This document shows, piece after piece, positions 7,845-16,646 of a stretch of 64,000 nt of DNA. Under the pieces are notes generated by a model, which did no database searches, was not told where the DNA came from, and worked only from the letters and a program-made list of their open reading frames with translations. Within the stretch, counting starts at the first letter, position 1; every line of letters begins with the position of its first letter. The DNA lies in the NCBI RefSeq assembly GCF_000384035.1, contig NZ_KB913024.1, positions 2,618-66,617 on the forward strand. The letters are read 5' to 3'. Origin of the DNA: Actinopolyspora mortivallis DSM 44261. GTDB taxonomy: Bacteria > Actinomycetota > Actinomycetes > Mycobacteriales > Pseudonocardiaceae. Made by a program: the position numbers and the translations under genes.

Positions 7845-8942
7845 GTGTCCACTCCGACGGTTTCGCGCGCCGGGCTCCGGCAGGGCGGTGCCTCCTTCCA
7901 CACGCTGCGTGTGGCCGAGGTGCGGCGGTTGTGCGCCGACGCGGTGGCGGTGACCTTCGACGTGCCGGAGTCACTGGCCGAGCTGTACGACTTCCTGCCG
8001 GGACAGTCGGTGACGCTGCGGCGTCGGGAGGCCGACGGCGAGCACCGGCGCAACTACTCGATCTGCGCACCGCGAGGGGAGCCTCCCCGCATCGGGGTGC
8101 GACTCGTGCCCGGTGGCAGGTTCTCCGAGTGGTTGACCGGCGGGGTCGAGGTGGGCGACGAGATCGAGGTGTCCCCCCCGACGGGGCGTTTCACCCCGGA
8201 TCTGACCACCTCGGGAAGGCACGTGCTGGTGGCCGCGGGCTCCGGCGTCACCCCGATGCTGTCCATCGCGGGCTCGCTGCTGGCCGAGACCGACTCGACG
8301 GTCACGCTGATCTACGGCAACCGGCGCAGTGACACCGTGATGTTCGCCGACGAGCTCGCCGATCTCAAGGACCGCTATCCGTCCAGGTTCGAGCTGGTCC
8401 ACGTGCTGTCCAGGGAGCCGCGCGAGTCCGAGCTGGTGACGGGACGGTTGGACGCGGACAAGCTGCGGCAGCTGCTCGACGTGCTGGTTCCGCTGGACGG
8501 CTCCGAGCGCTGGTGGCTGTGCGGCCCCTACGGGATGGTCGAGGACGCCGGGAGGGTGCTCGGGGAACTGGGGGTTGCCGCCGAGCGCACACGCCGCGAA
8601 CTGTTCTATGTGGATGAAGTTCCGCCCGATCCGGTACGCCCCGAGGAACGGGAGTCGGACGAGACGGCGAGCACGGGACGCATCACCCTGGACGGACGCA
8701 CCACCGAGGTGTCCCTGCCCGCCGACACGCCGGTGTTGGACGCGGCCCAGCGGGTGCGCTCCGACCTGCCCTTCGCCTGTAAGGGAGGGGTGTGCGGAAC
8801 CTGCCGTGCCCGGCTCACCGAGGGCAGGGTGCGTATGCGCCGCAACTTCGCCCTGGAACAGTCCGAGTTGGATGCGGGGTTCGTGCTCACCTGCCAGTCC
8901 CTGCCGCTGACGGAGACCGTGGCGGTGGACTACGACGCCTGA
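7845..8942 (+). CDS. paaE: Phenylacetyl-CoA epoxidase reductase subunit E
   Basis: A 365-residue FAD/Fe-S reductase that passes electrons from NADPH to the PaaA di-iron centre. Order: FAD-binding barrel with RRNYSICAP, NAD(P)-binding part with GSGVTPMLS and CGPYGM, then a plant-type 2Fe-2S ferredoxin domain with CKGGVCGTC and a fourth cysteine in VLTCQS. GTG at 7845 abuts the paaD stop; AAGGAG (7833-7838) is the ribosome site. Last gene of the operon, followed by a possible bidirectional terminator. Confidence 0.95.
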   Translation: MSTPTVSRAGLRQGGASFHTLRVAEVRRLCADAVAVTFDVPESLAELYDFLPGQSVTLRRREADGEHRRNYSICAPRGEPPRIGVRLVPGGRFSEWLTGGVEVGDEIEVSPPTGRFTPDLTTSGRHVLVAAGSGVTPMLSIAGSLLAETDSTVTLIYGNRRSDTVMFADELADLKDRYPSRFELVHVLSREPRESELVTGRLDADKLRQLLDVLVPLDGSERWWLCGPYGMVEDAGRVLGELGVAAERTRRELFYVDEVPPDPVRPEERESDETASTGRITLDGRTTEVSLPADTPVLDAAQRVRSDLPFACKGGVCGTCRARLTEGRVRMRRNFALEQSELDAGFVLTCQSLPLTETVAVDYDA

Positions 8943-8998
8943 CACCGTTCCGTGACGCACGATCGGCGCGTCGGCTCCGCCCCCATGCTCCGGTGCGG

Positions 8999-9071
8999 GG
9001 TGCTCCCGCCGTGCGAGGCCCGGGTTCGTCCGGCCCCGAACCCCCGGCCTTCCGGTGCGGTCGGGAGCACC
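8999..9071. terminator. Possible bidirectional terminator after paaE
   Basis: GGTGCTCCCG (8999-9008) pairs with CGGGAGCACC (9062-9071) around a GC-rich interior, between the convergent paaE and the 43-residue gene. There is no T-tract. Confidence 0.4.
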
Positions 9072-9080
9072 GCCGGTCAC

Positions 9081-9212
9081 CTACTCCTCGCCTCGCAGGG
9101 CCTCCCCCAGGTCCTCGACGAGGTCGCCGAGTTCCGCGGTGGGGGTGTCCTCCTCACCGAGGTTCTCCATCACTTCGCCCACACCCTCCAGTGCCTTGCC
9201 GAACCACTCCAC
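9081..9212 (-). CDS. 43-residue acidic small protein downstream of the Spo0M-like gene
   Basis: GTG at 9212 to TAG at 9081, with GGAGGA 7 bases upstream of the start (a strong ribosome site). The product opens VEWFGKALEGVGEVMENLG and ends LGDLVEDLGEALRGEE: acidic and amphipathic, probably one or two helices, with no signal or membrane segment. It starts 33 bases after the stop of the Spo0M-like gene and is read in the same direction, so it is probably the second cistron. I do not recognise a family. Support is the ribosome site and tight spacing only. Confidence 0.55.
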   Translation of the reverse strand: MEWFGKALEGVGEVMENLGEEDTPTAELGDLVEDLGEALRGEE

Positions 9213-9245
9213 GACAGTCCTCCGATCAGCACGGGCGGAAAGGGG

Positions 9246-10208
9246 TCACTCCTCGTCCCCGCCGTCGTCTTCCTCACCCTCGAACACCTCGTCGAGCATC
9301 ATGCCTCCGAGTGCTCCGGCGGCGACTCCGGCCGCCCCCGCGGCCACCATGCCCCCGACGCCGGATCCTCCGGAACGCTCGTGGTCGGACTTGTGGCCGC
9401 CGTGGAACTCGTGTCCACCCTGGACACCGGCGCCGCCGAAGAAACCACCGGACTGGGCGACGGCCTCCAGCCAGTTCGTGATCTCGGCGTGCCAGTCGGT
9501 CTCCAGCGCCTCCTCGTGGGAGCGGTGGATCCGCCCCAGCACGTCACCGCCACTGTGGAACAGCCCGCCACGCCGGTCGGCCTCCAGTACCACGTCGAGA
9601 CTGTCCGGTCGGGCGACGAGGGTGAGTTCGACCTCGCTGATCCTGCCGGTGTACTGCGGCGGGGCGAAGAACTCGATCTCCTGGTAGAAGGGGAACTGTT
9701 GGGCGACTCCGTCGATCCCGCCGTGCTCCACGTCGGCACTCTTCAGCTGGGCTCCGCTCGCGAACATCGCCTGGAGCACGGCCTGTTGTGAGGGCAGTGG
9801 TTCCACGTGCAGGGGGTCCATGTCCCCGGTGTCGACCGCCTTGGCCACCGCCACCTCGGTGCGGACGCCCACACGCATCCCCGGAAGGGGCTGTCCCCCC
9901 AGCGCGGTGATCGGGGTTTCCCAGGGCAGGGGAAGTTCGAAGGGGAGGTTCGTGTACTGCTCGGCCTCCAGTTGGAACTCCCCGGCCACGGTCAGCCGTT
10001 GGAACTCCATCGTGCCCTGCTGGTCGTCGGCGGTTTCCACCTGGGCCACCAGCACCAGGTCGATCCGCTGTATCTGGGTGGGGCCGCTGGCTCCTCCGAT
10101 GCGGACCTCACCGGCCACCCGCCCACCCGGCGAGCACGGTCCTTCGTGCAGCACGGTATCCACGGAGGGGCCACCGATACCGACTGCCTGCAACATGCGT
10201 TTGAACAC
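9246..10208 (-). CDS. spo0M: Spo0M-like sporulation-control protein
   Basis: A 320-residue protein of the Spo0M family (arrestin-like beta fold), linked in Bacillus to sporulation control. Start GTG at 10208 (VFKRMLQAVGIGG...) has GGAAGGA upstream. Residues 1 to about 235 are the conserved core, with VDTVLHEGPCSPGGRVAGEV, FELPLPWETPITALGG and FFAPPQYTGRISEVEL. After it come a Gly/His-rich linker with HEFHGGHKSDHERSGG, a short Gly/Ala hydrophobic stretch (about 285-300) and an acidic end. That tail could act like a membrane-associating segment. Family certain; role in this organism unknown. Confidence 0.88.
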   Translation of the reverse strand: MFKRMLQAVGIGGPSVDTVLHEGPCSPGGRVAGEVRIGGASGPTQIQRIDLVLVAQVETADDQQGTMEFQRLTVAGEFQLEAEQYTNLPFELPLPWETPITALGGQPLPGMRVGVRTEVAVAKAVDTGDMDPLHVEPLPSQQAVLQAMFASGAQLKSADVEHGGIDGVAQQFPFYQEIEFFAPPQYTGRISEVELTLVARPDSLDVVLEADRRGGLFHSGGDVLGRIHRSHEEALETDWHAEITNWLEAVAQSGGFFGGAGVQGGHEFHGGHKSDHERSGGSGVGGMVAAGAAGVAAGALGGMMLDEVFEGEEDDGGDEE

Positions 10209-10344
10209 GGGCGATCCTTCCACGACGGGACCATTTGTCGGTTTCGTCGCGAAAACGTACGGCATGGCCGGCAGGTTCCACTGTGGGGAGCACGTTCCGC
10301 GATCGTTACCTCGTCGTGAGTGAACACCCGCAGCACCGTGGGAT

Positions 10345-10371
10345 CCGGCGGGACCGAGTGGGTCCCGCCGG
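10345..10371. terminator. Hairpin between the HhH gene and the Spo0M-like gene
   Basis: CCGGCGGGACC-GAGTG-GGTCCCGCCGG is a perfect 11-bp stem with a 5-base loop, probably ending transcription of the HhH gene. No T-tract. I see no gene in 10209-10512. Confidence 0.55.
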
Positions 10372-10512
10372 AGGTCTCCGTGGCCGTGGAGTTCCGAGCG
10401 TGCCGGAGGCCTCCACGGCGCTACTCGACGCGGTGTCCGTCCGTGACACCGTGGGGAGAGCACCCCGCTGGGGGAAGGTGTCTCTCTCGTACGAACCCGC
10501 CGCGTGGGCGGC

Positions 10513-10719
10513 TCAGTCCGCCAGGTTGGCGATCGCCTGTGCCCAGCGGAAGTACTTGTTGGTTCCCAGGTCCCGCACCGTGCGGATCCCGAAGGCCTCG
10601 TCGAGCAGCTTGGCGTCGTTCTCGCTGACTCCCTGCAGGGCGGAGACCGGGGCGTCGGCCAGCTCGGAGAGCGGCTTCTCCTCGTAGTCCTTGACCAGCT
10701 TGTCGGCGATGTCGCTCAT
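10513..10719 (-). CDS. Small helix-hairpin-helix-like protein
   Basis: A 68-residue protein with an acidic N-terminal helix, then APVSALQGVSENDAKLLDEA followed by a helix with FGIRTVRDLGTNKYFRWAQA. The pattern (short helix, LQGVS turn, helix, then IRTVRDL) resembles the helix-hairpin-helix units of the DUF4332 type. ATG at 10719 has AAAGGAG upstream. It stands alone. HhH folds often bind DNA non-specifically, but no function is known to me. Confidence 0.75.
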   Translation of the reverse strand: MSDIADKLVKDYEEKPLSELADAPVSALQGVSENDAKLLDEAFGIRTVRDLGTNKYFRWAQAIANLAD

Positions 10720-10924
10720 CCGGCTCCTTTCGGCACGAACGGACGGTGGCGTGTACTCCTGCGCGCTCTTCGTAACACGCTGCGAGTTCGGTCGGCCACA
10801 CCGATGTTGATCTTGTCACCCCGTCCGCGTCCGTACGGAGCAACGAGCACACGGCCGTCCGCACCAGCGGCGATGCTCCGTCGAGGTGAACGGGAGCGAG
10901 CTCACACGCTCCGGACGGGGGAAC

Positions 10925-11545
10925 CTACTCGTCGATCTCGGTGAAAACGAGTTCTCCCTGTTCCACCCCGGCCGCACCGCCGGTGTGCTCGACGATCCAC
11001 TCCCGGAACCGGGAAACGGCCTCCTCGGGCACCGCCACGTCGAACTCGGCGCCCGCGCCGTAGCGCACCGCCAGCGGGGGGCGGCCCGCGGCGCGCAGTT
11101 CGTGGTCGAGCTTGCCCGCCAGGGAGTGCGGCAGCGTCACCGTCACCGTCCTGACCCGCCTTCTGGGTACGGTGCCCACCGCCTCCAGCGCCCGGCTGAC
11201 CGCTGCGCCGTAGGCCCTGATCAGACCTCCGGAACCGAGCAGCACACCCCCGAAGTACCGCACCACCACGGCCACCGTGTTGGTCAGCTCGTTACGGTGC
11301 AGCACCTCCAGGATGGGAACCCCGGCGGTTCCCGAGGGCTCACCGTCGTCGTTGGACTTCCGCACCTGCCCCGCGTCCCCGAGCACGTAGGCGTAACAGT
11401 GGTGCCGCGCGTCCGGGTGCCGTCCGCGGCACTCGCGCACGAACTCGCGGGCCCGCTGTTCGGTCTCGACCCGCTGGAGCAGGCACAGGAACCGGGACTT
11501 CCTCTCGACGAGTTCGGCGGAGCCCGCCTCGCGGATGGTGCGCAT
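10925..11545 (-). CDS. YigZ/IMPACT family protein (UPF0029)
   Basis: A 206-residue member of the YigZ/IMPACT family. The N-terminal domain has the signature HPDARHHCYAYVLG, DDGEPSGTAGVPILEVL and VVVRYFGGVLLGSGGLIRAYG; the C-terminal ferredoxin-like DUF1949 part follows. I moved the start to ATG 11545 (MRTIREAGS), which has GAAGGAAG just upstream. In yeast and mammals IMPACT modulates GCN1/GCN2; the bacterial role is unclear and may involve the ribosome. Standalone gene. Confidence 0.9.
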   Translation of the reverse strand: MRTIREAGSAELVERKSRFLCLLQRVETEQRAREFVRECRGRHPDARHHCYAYVLGDAGQVRKSNDDGEPSGTAGVPILEVLHRNELTNTVAVVVRYFGGVLLGSGGLIRAYGAAVSRALEAVGTVPRRRVRTVTVTLPHSLAGKLDHELRAAGRPPLAVRYGAGAEFDVAVPEEAVSRFREWIVEHTGGAAGVEQGELVFTEIDE

Positions 11546-11805
11546 GTCTTCCTTCTCTCGTAGGACCTCGTGACCCCGACGGCGGACGACCTCCGTCGGA
11601 ACCATCATCGCCCGCCACCGTGTTCCCGGCCGCCACGGCGACCACGGACAGGCGTCCTCCCCGTTCGTGACCACGGTCACCCGGCAGGAGTTGTGATCTC
11701 CGGCACGTCCCGGTCGAGGGGTTCAGTCCCTGCGCACGAGTCCGATGTGTGAGAACGGCGGGTGCGATTTTCCTCGCGTTGGCCGGACACGTACCGTCCG
11801 TTCTC

Positions 11806-12006
11806 ATGGAACAGTCATCGAGTCCGTTGGAGCCCGGCACGCGGGTGCGCGCTTCGTTCGGCCGTTTTCAGAACCAGATCGGAACCGTGGTCGAGACCGC
11901 GACCGGTCTGCCGGACGTGTTCGACGGTCCCGTGCTGTGGGTTCGTTTCGACGGGGACGAGGAACCCGGCCTGGTCGCGGGCCGCTTCCTGGAGCGTGCC
12001 GGCTGA
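11806..12006 (+). CDS. 66-residue conserved-looking small protein
   Basis: ATG at 11806 opens MEQSSSPLEPGTRVRASFG; the rest has IGTVVETATGLPDVFDGPVLWVRFDGDEE and a LVAGRFLERAG end. The spacing of GTRVR / IGTVVE / LWVRFDGDE looks like a small SH3-like (KOW-type) barrel. There is no clear Shine-Dalgarno, so a leaderless message is possible. An in-frame ATG at 11749 would add 19 hydrophobic residues, but it also lacks a ribosome site. Function unknown. Confidence 0.5.
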   Translation: MEQSSSPLEPGTRVRASFGRFQNQIGTVVETATGLPDVFDGPVLWVRFDGDEEPGLVAGRFLERAG

Positions 12007-12263
12007 CCGGAACACCGGTCGGCCGCGCCTCCGGGGGTGGGACGCGGCCGGCGTCCGGGGCCACCGGCCCCGTTCCGGTCGATCCTCGCCGCTCACGCCG
12101 GGGTCGGCCTCCGACTGATTCGGATGTGAGAAAGGATAACTAACCCGACTCGAACGGTTCCGGATAAAATCGGCGTCGCAGGTGGGCCCCGTTGGTCGGG
12201 GATGCCCCGGCGGTTCGGTCCCGCCGGCGTGCAGGCAGACCGGTTTTCGAACGGACGGAGACG

Positions 12264-13418
12264 ATGCGGGTTCTGGTCATCGGGGGAGGTATAGGCGGAC
12301 TCGCCGTGGCCAAGGGCCTGCTCGACAGGGGACACCGGGTTCGGGTCTACGAACACGCCGACCGGCTGCGGGACGGCGGGGCCGGGGTGACCATCTGGAG
12401 CAACGGAACCGCGGCGCTGCGCGGGCTGGGTGTGTCCCTGGAGGGGATCGGACGCCGACTGCACAGCCTGCGGGCCATGACCGCCGGGGGAAGGCTGCTC
12501 TGGGAGGCCGACCTGGACGAGGTGACCGAACGTCTCGGCTCCCCCACCGTCGAGGTGCCCCGCAGTGAGCTGCTGAACCGGTTGGCCGCGACCCTGCCCC
12601 GGGAGATCTTCCGGTTCGGCAGGAAGTGCGTGGGCGTCCGCGAGTTCGCCGACCACGTGATCGCCGACTTCGCCGACGGGGACTCCGAGATCGGGGACGT
12701 GGTCATCGGCGCCGACGGACAGCGTTCCGTGGTGCGGCGCACGGTGCTGGGGGGCGAGCCCGCGCGGCTGACCGGATGGGCCAGTTGGCAGGGGCTCACC
12801 TACAGCGACCTTCCTATCGCGCACGGCTACCGGACTCTGAACATCGCGGGCAGGGAAGGACACTGTGGACTTATTCCCGCCGGTGGTGGCCTGCTGCACT
12901 GGTGGTTCGACATGCCCTGGGAGGAGGGGCGCCCCCAGCTGACGGTGGACGACCTGCGTTCGGTGTTCTCCGGGTGGCCGGAGCCGGTGGAGGCACTGCT
13001 GGAGTCCGTCACCGACGAGGACCTCGGGTTCTTCCCGCACATCCGGCACCAGGTCCCCAAAGTGTGGGGCGGGCCCCGCACCACGCTGATCGGCGACGCC
13101 GCCCACGCCATGCCCCCGGCGGTGGCCCAGGCGGCGAACCAGACGATGGAGGACGCCTGGCTGCTCTCCCGCGCGTTGTCCCTGGTGGACGGTTGGCCCG
13201 AGCCGATGCTGCGGGACTACGAGCGACAGCGTCGCCCCCGGGTGGCCAAGGTCTCCCGCACCGCCGCACTGACCTCGGCACAACGGCGCACCCCTCTGCA
13301 ACGGATCGGCAAGTTCCCTCGGTGGATCGCCACCCGCAGCCAGGTGATCTCGCTGCGTTCCGGCAGCAACGTGCTCAGCGGGCTGGGCCGCCCTTCCGTG
13401 CGGATGGGCATGGCCTGA
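12264..13418 (+). CDS. FAD-dependent monooxygenase (PHBH-like)
   Basis: A 384-residue class A flavoprotein monooxygenase. It has an N-terminal Rossmann GxGxxG (VIGGGIGGLAVAKGL), a DG motif in DVVIGADGQRSVVRR, and the GD motif TLIGDAAHAMPPAVAQAANQ that binds the FAD ribityl chain. ATG at 12264 is chosen because ACGGAG lies 5 bases upstream. The substrate cannot be told. It is followed, 164 bases on, by a mycothiol-dependent isomerase-family gene; such pairs occur in aromatic catabolism, but nothing else here supports a pathway. Confidence 0.85.
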   Translation: MRVLVIGGGIGGLAVAKGLLDRGHRVRVYEHADRLRDGGAGVTIWSNGTAALRGLGVSLEGIGRRLHSLRAMTAGGRLLWEADLDEVTERLGSPTVEVPRSELLNRLAATLPREIFRFGRKCVGVREFADHVIADFADGDSEIGDVVIGADGQRSVVRRTVLGGEPARLTGWASWQGLTYSDLPIAHGYRTLNIAGREGHCGLIPAGGGLLHWWFDMPWEEGRPQLTVDDLRSVFSGWPEPVEALLESVTDEDLGFFPHIRHQVPKVWGGPRTTLIGDAAHAMPPAVAQAANQTMEDAWLLSRALSLVDGWPEPMLRDYERQRRPRVAKVSRTAALTSAQRRTPLQRIGKFPRWIATRSQVISLRSGSNVLSGLGRPSVRMGMA

Positions 13419-13582
13419 AGCGTCACGAACCCCTCGGATGGGCCCGGCAAGCACCTCCTGGTGGGGGAGACTGTCCCCGCGTCCTTGTGAGTCCTCGCGT
13501 GGCCCCGGCAGGCGGCGTAGGGTCTCCCACCGGAACCGGTGGTCGCCGCACGCGGCCGGGAACAGGGATGGGGCGATGCCGG

Positions 13583-14275
13583 ATGCGCACTCTTTCCTAC
13601 GAACGTCTCGTGGCCGGCGCCACCGAGGCGGGAGCCGAGATCGGTGGGTTGGTCGAGGCCGCCCCGGCCGGGACCGTGCGCTCCTGTCCCGACTGGTCGG
13701 GCTCCGACCTGCTCGCCCATGTGACCGGCTTCGCCCTGTGGGTGACCGAGCTGCTCACCGGTACGACCGAGCCCACCGGACCTCCTCCGGCGCCCGAGCC
13801 CACCGGCACCCGGCGAGAGTGGGAGGGGGCGTTGGCCCGTCTCGGGACGGTACTGCGCGGCACCGACCCCGAGCGTCCGGCGTGGAACTGGTCCACCCAC
13901 CCGAACACCGCCTCCTTCTGGCTCCGGCGGTGCGCCCACGAGCTCGCCGTGCACCGCTGGGACGCCGCCACGCTCACGGGTGAGCCCGCCCCGGTGCCCG
14001 CCGAACAGGCTCGGGACGGCATCGAGGAGTACTTCGACGTGTTCGTGACCACCGCCCTCGACACGGGGTCCGTGGCCCCGGCCGAGGAAACGATCATCCT
14101 GGAGCCGTGGGACGGGAGAGACGCGATCACCAGGGATCTCCCGCACCCGGGACCGGTGACGAGGCTACGGGGCAGTACCTCGGACCTGTTCCTCGGTCTG
14201 TGGCACCGCGTCCCGCCGGTGCGCCTGTTCGTCGACGGGGACCGCGCGCTGGTGGAGAACTGGCCGCACGTCTGA
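13583..14275 (+). CDS. Maleylpyruvate isomerase family, mycothiol-dependent enzyme
   Basis: A 230-residue DinB/MDMPI-fold protein. The N-terminal MDMPI domain has VRSCPDWSGSDLLAHVTGFA and a later RRCAHELAVHRWDA, which supply the histidines that usually hold the metal; the C-terminal domain ends FVDGDRALVENWPH. The family includes mycothiol-dependent maleylpyruvate isomerase, but most members have no assigned substrate. ATG 13583 is used; ATG 13568 adds five residues and neither has a good ribosome site. An organism that makes mycothiol fits mshA at 59573. Confidence 0.82.
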   Translation: MRTLSYERLVAGATEAGAEIGGLVEAAPAGTVRSCPDWSGSDLLAHVTGFALWVTELLTGTTEPTGPPPAPEPTGTRREWEGALARLGTVLRGTDPERPAWNWSTHPNTASFWLRRCAHELAVHRWDAATLTGEPAPVPAEQARDGIEEYFDVFVTTALDTGSVAPAEETIILEPWDGRDAITRDLPHPGPVTRLRGSTSDLFLGLWHRVPPVRLFVDGDRALVENWPHV

Positions 14276-14329
14276 GCGGTGCCGAGCAGCTCCCGGCGGG
14301 GACTCCGGGGCCGGGAGCCCGAGCACACG

Positions 14330-14359
14330 AAAAGGCGGGGTGCGTCTCCACACCCCGCC
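14330..14359 (-). terminator. Intrinsic terminator of the aldo/keto reductase gene
   Basis: On the minus strand a 9-bp stem (GGCGGGGTG/CACCCCGCC, 14334-14359) with an 8-base loop is followed by TTTTCGTG. It lies 34 bases after the reductase stop and is one of the few hairpins here with a T-tract. Confidence 0.75.
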
Positions 14360-14392
14360 CGCTGCCGCCCGGGGATCCCGGCCGGACGGGAC

Positions 14393-15223
14393 TCACGCGC
14401 CGAACACGTCCGGGTCCGGGCCGACCCGGTTGCCGGTCTCCAGCTCGCCGATCGAGGCCATGTCGTCCTCGCTGAGCTCGAAGTCGAACACGTCCAGGTT
14501 CTCCCGCACGCGGGACGGGGTGGCCGACTTCGGAATGGCGACGTTGCCCAGCTGGATGTGCCAACGCAGCACGATCTGCGCGGCGGACTTCCCGTACTTC
14601 TCGGCCAGCGTGCGCAGCCGGGAGTCCTCCAACAGTCCCTTGCCCTGACCGATCGGACTCCACGCCTCGGTGACGATGCCGTGCTCGGCGTGGAAGGCAC
14701 GCAGCTCGGCCTGCGGCAGGTTGGGGTGCAGTTCGATCTGGTTCACGGCGGGGACCACGTTGGTTTCGTCGAACAGCCTGCGCAGGTGCGCCTTGTGGAA
14801 GTTCGACACGCCGATGGCCTTGGCCCTGCCCTCGGAGTACAGCTTCTCGAAGGCCTTCCAGGTGTCCACGTAGGCGTCCTGGCCGGGCATGGGCCAGTGG
14901 ATCAGGTACAGGTCGACGTACTCCAGCCCGAGCCGGTTGAGGCTGTCGTCGAAGGCGCGCAGCGCGTTGTCGTAGCCCTGGCTGTCGTTCCACAGCTTGG
15001 TGGTGACGAACAGCTCCTCACGGGGCACCCCGGACTGGGAGATGGCCTTGCCGACCCCCTCCTCGTTGCCGTAGGCGGCGGCGGTGTCGATGCTGCGGTA
15101 GCCGGCCTCGATGGCGGTCCGTACCGGCTCCACCACCTCCTCGGACGGGATCTGGAAAACGCCGAATCCCAGCTGCGGCATCGCCGCGCCGGTGTTGAGC
15201 GTGACAGTCGGAACGTGACTCAT
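14393..15223 (-). CDS. Aldo/keto reductase
   Basis: A 276-residue NADPH-dependent aldo/keto reductase of the 2,5-diketo-gluconate reductase (AKR5) type. The catalytic tetrad is D46, Y51, K76 and H109 (SIDTAAAYGNE, TTKLW, YLIHWP). NADP contacts appear at AIPKSATPSRVRENL near the C-terminus. ATG 15223 has GAAGGGAA upstream. It follows the MFS gene in the same direction, but a strong hairpin lies between them, so they are probably transcribed separately. Substrate unknown. Confidence 0.92.
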   Translation of the reverse strand: MSHVPTVTLNTGAAMPQLGFGVFQIPSEEVVEPVRTAIEAGYRSIDTAAAYGNEEGVGKAISQSGVPREELFVTTKLWNDSQGYDNALRAFDDSLNRLGLEYVDLYLIHWPMPGQDAYVDTWKAFEKLYSEGRAKAIGVSNFHKAHLRRLFDETNVVPAVNQIELHPNLPQAELRAFHAEHGIVTEAWSPIGQGKGLLEDSRLRTLAEKYGKSAAQIVLRWHIQLGNVAIPKSATPSRVRENLDVFDFELSEDDMASIGELETGNRVGPDPDVFGA

Positions 15224-15277
15224 GCGGTGTTCCCTTCACGAATGTCGAGTCGTGGCACAACCACCAGTCGGACCATC

Positions 15278-15305
15278 GCCGCCACGTCCGGACGGACGTG
15301 GCGGC
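15278..15305. terminator. Strong hairpin between MFS and reductase genes
   Basis: GCCGCCACGTCC-GGAC-GGACGTGGCGGC is a perfect 12-bp stem with a tetraloop downstream of the MFS stop. There is no T-tract; it may work as a Rho-aided terminator. Confidence 0.55.
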
Positions 15306-15398
15306 CCACTCCTGCCAACCACAGGAATCGATCAAGTATTCCCGCCGGGGACGATTCCACCACGGCGGACGGTGGTACGCCCGGCGGTGCCCGGCGGA

Positions 15399-16646
15399 TC
15401 AACGTTCCGCCGAGTGGCCCACCTCGCTGGGCTCCCCGCCGCGCGGGGCGGGGGCGGTGTGCCTGCCGTGCACCTCCGTGGCCGGCTGGGAGCGGTCGAC
15501 CGGCAGCACCCGGTCCAGCCGCCCGGACAGCAGGGCGAAGCCCAGCCCGACCAGGGCGAGCAGCGCGCCCACCCAGCTGGGGGCGATGAGGCCGAAACCG
15601 CCCGCGATGACCAGCCCGCCCAGGTAGGCGCCGAGCGAGTTGGCGATGTTGAAGGTGGACTGGATGCTCGCCGAACCCAGGGAGGGTGCCTCCTTGGCCT
15701 GGTCCAGGATGCGGGCCTGGATGCTCGGGATCGCGGCGAAGCCGGTCAGTCCCACCAGGAACACGTTGATCGCCACCGGCACGGTGTGTTCGGCGGTGAA
15801 CGTGAACATCGTCAGCACCACCGCCAGCGCGCTCAGGAAGCCGTACAGCGTCCGCATCGGGGAGATGTCGGCGAGCCTGCCGCCGAGTATGGTCCCCAGG
15901 GTCATGCCGGTGCCGAACAGCGCGAGCAGCACGGTCGCCCCCAGCGGGGTGTAGCCGCTCACCTGCACCAGCAGCGGTTTGATGTAGCTGTAGAAGGAGA
16001 ACATCGCGGCGAAGCCGAACACCACCACGGCGAAGGCCAGCCAGACCTGGGTGCGTTTGAAGGCGGAGAGCTCGCCGCGCAGGCTGGCCTCGGCGGGCTT
16101 GGCCTGGCGGGGCACCAGCACGCTGACCGCGAGCAACGCCAGGGCGCCGATCAGCGCCACGAACCCGAAGGTCCACCGCCAGCTGATGGCCTGTCCGAGC
16201 AGGGTGCCCAGTGGGACGCCGACGATGTTGGCCACGGTCAGCCCGACGAACATCAGCGAGATGGCGCGGCCACGCTTGTCCCTGCTCACCAGGCTCGCGG
16301 CCACCACGGCGCCGATGCCGAAGAACGTCCCGTGCGGCAGCCCGGCGACGAACCGGGCCCCCAGCAGCGAGAGATGGGTGGGGGCGAACGCCGAGAGCAG
16401 GTTGCCCACGATGAACAGGGCCAGCATGCTCAGCAGCATGGTCTTTCTGCGCACCCGCATTCCCGCGATGGTGAGCAGCGGGGCCCCGATGACGACCCCC
16501 AGGGCGTACAACGAGATGTAGCCGCCGGCGGCGGAGATCGACACGTTCATGTCGGTGGCCACTTCGGGCAGCAGCCCCATCATGACGAACTCGGTGGTGC
16601 CGATCCCGAACGCCGCGATGGCTAGTGCCAGCAGGGCAACAGGCAA
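15399..16646 (-). CDS. Major facilitator superfamily exporter (DHA1 type)
   Basis: A 415-residue protein with about 12 hydrophobic segments. The first segment, AIAAFGIGTTEFVMMGLLPE, is the pattern of the DHA1 drug/arabinose efflux group (AraJ, Cmx-like). A motif A variant is seen around GMRVRRKTML. The start is TTG 16646, picked because GGAGGA lies 7 bases upstream; no ATG/GTG in frame is well placed. It probably exports a hydrophobic compound; the specific substrate is not evident. Confidence 0.85.
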   Translation of the reverse strand: MPVALLALAIAAFGIGTTEFVMMGLLPEVATDMNVSISAAGGYISLYALGVVIGAPLLTIAGMRVRRKTMLLSMLALFIVGNLLSAFAPTHLSLLGARFVAGLPHGTFFGIGAVVAASLVSRDKRGRAISLMFVGLTVANIVGVPLGTLLGQAISWRWTFGFVALIGALALLAVSVLVPRQAKPAEASLRGELSAFKRTQVWLAFAVVVFGFAAMFSFYSYIKPLLVQVSGYTPLGATVLLALFGTGMTLGTILGGRLADISPMRTLYGFLSALAVVLTMFTFTAEHTVPVAINVFLVGLTGFAAIPSIQARILDQAKEAPSLGSASIQSTFNIANSLGAYLGGLVIAGGFGLIAPSWVGALLALVGLGFALLSGRLDRVLPVDRSQPATEVHGRHTAPAPRGGEPSEVGHSAER

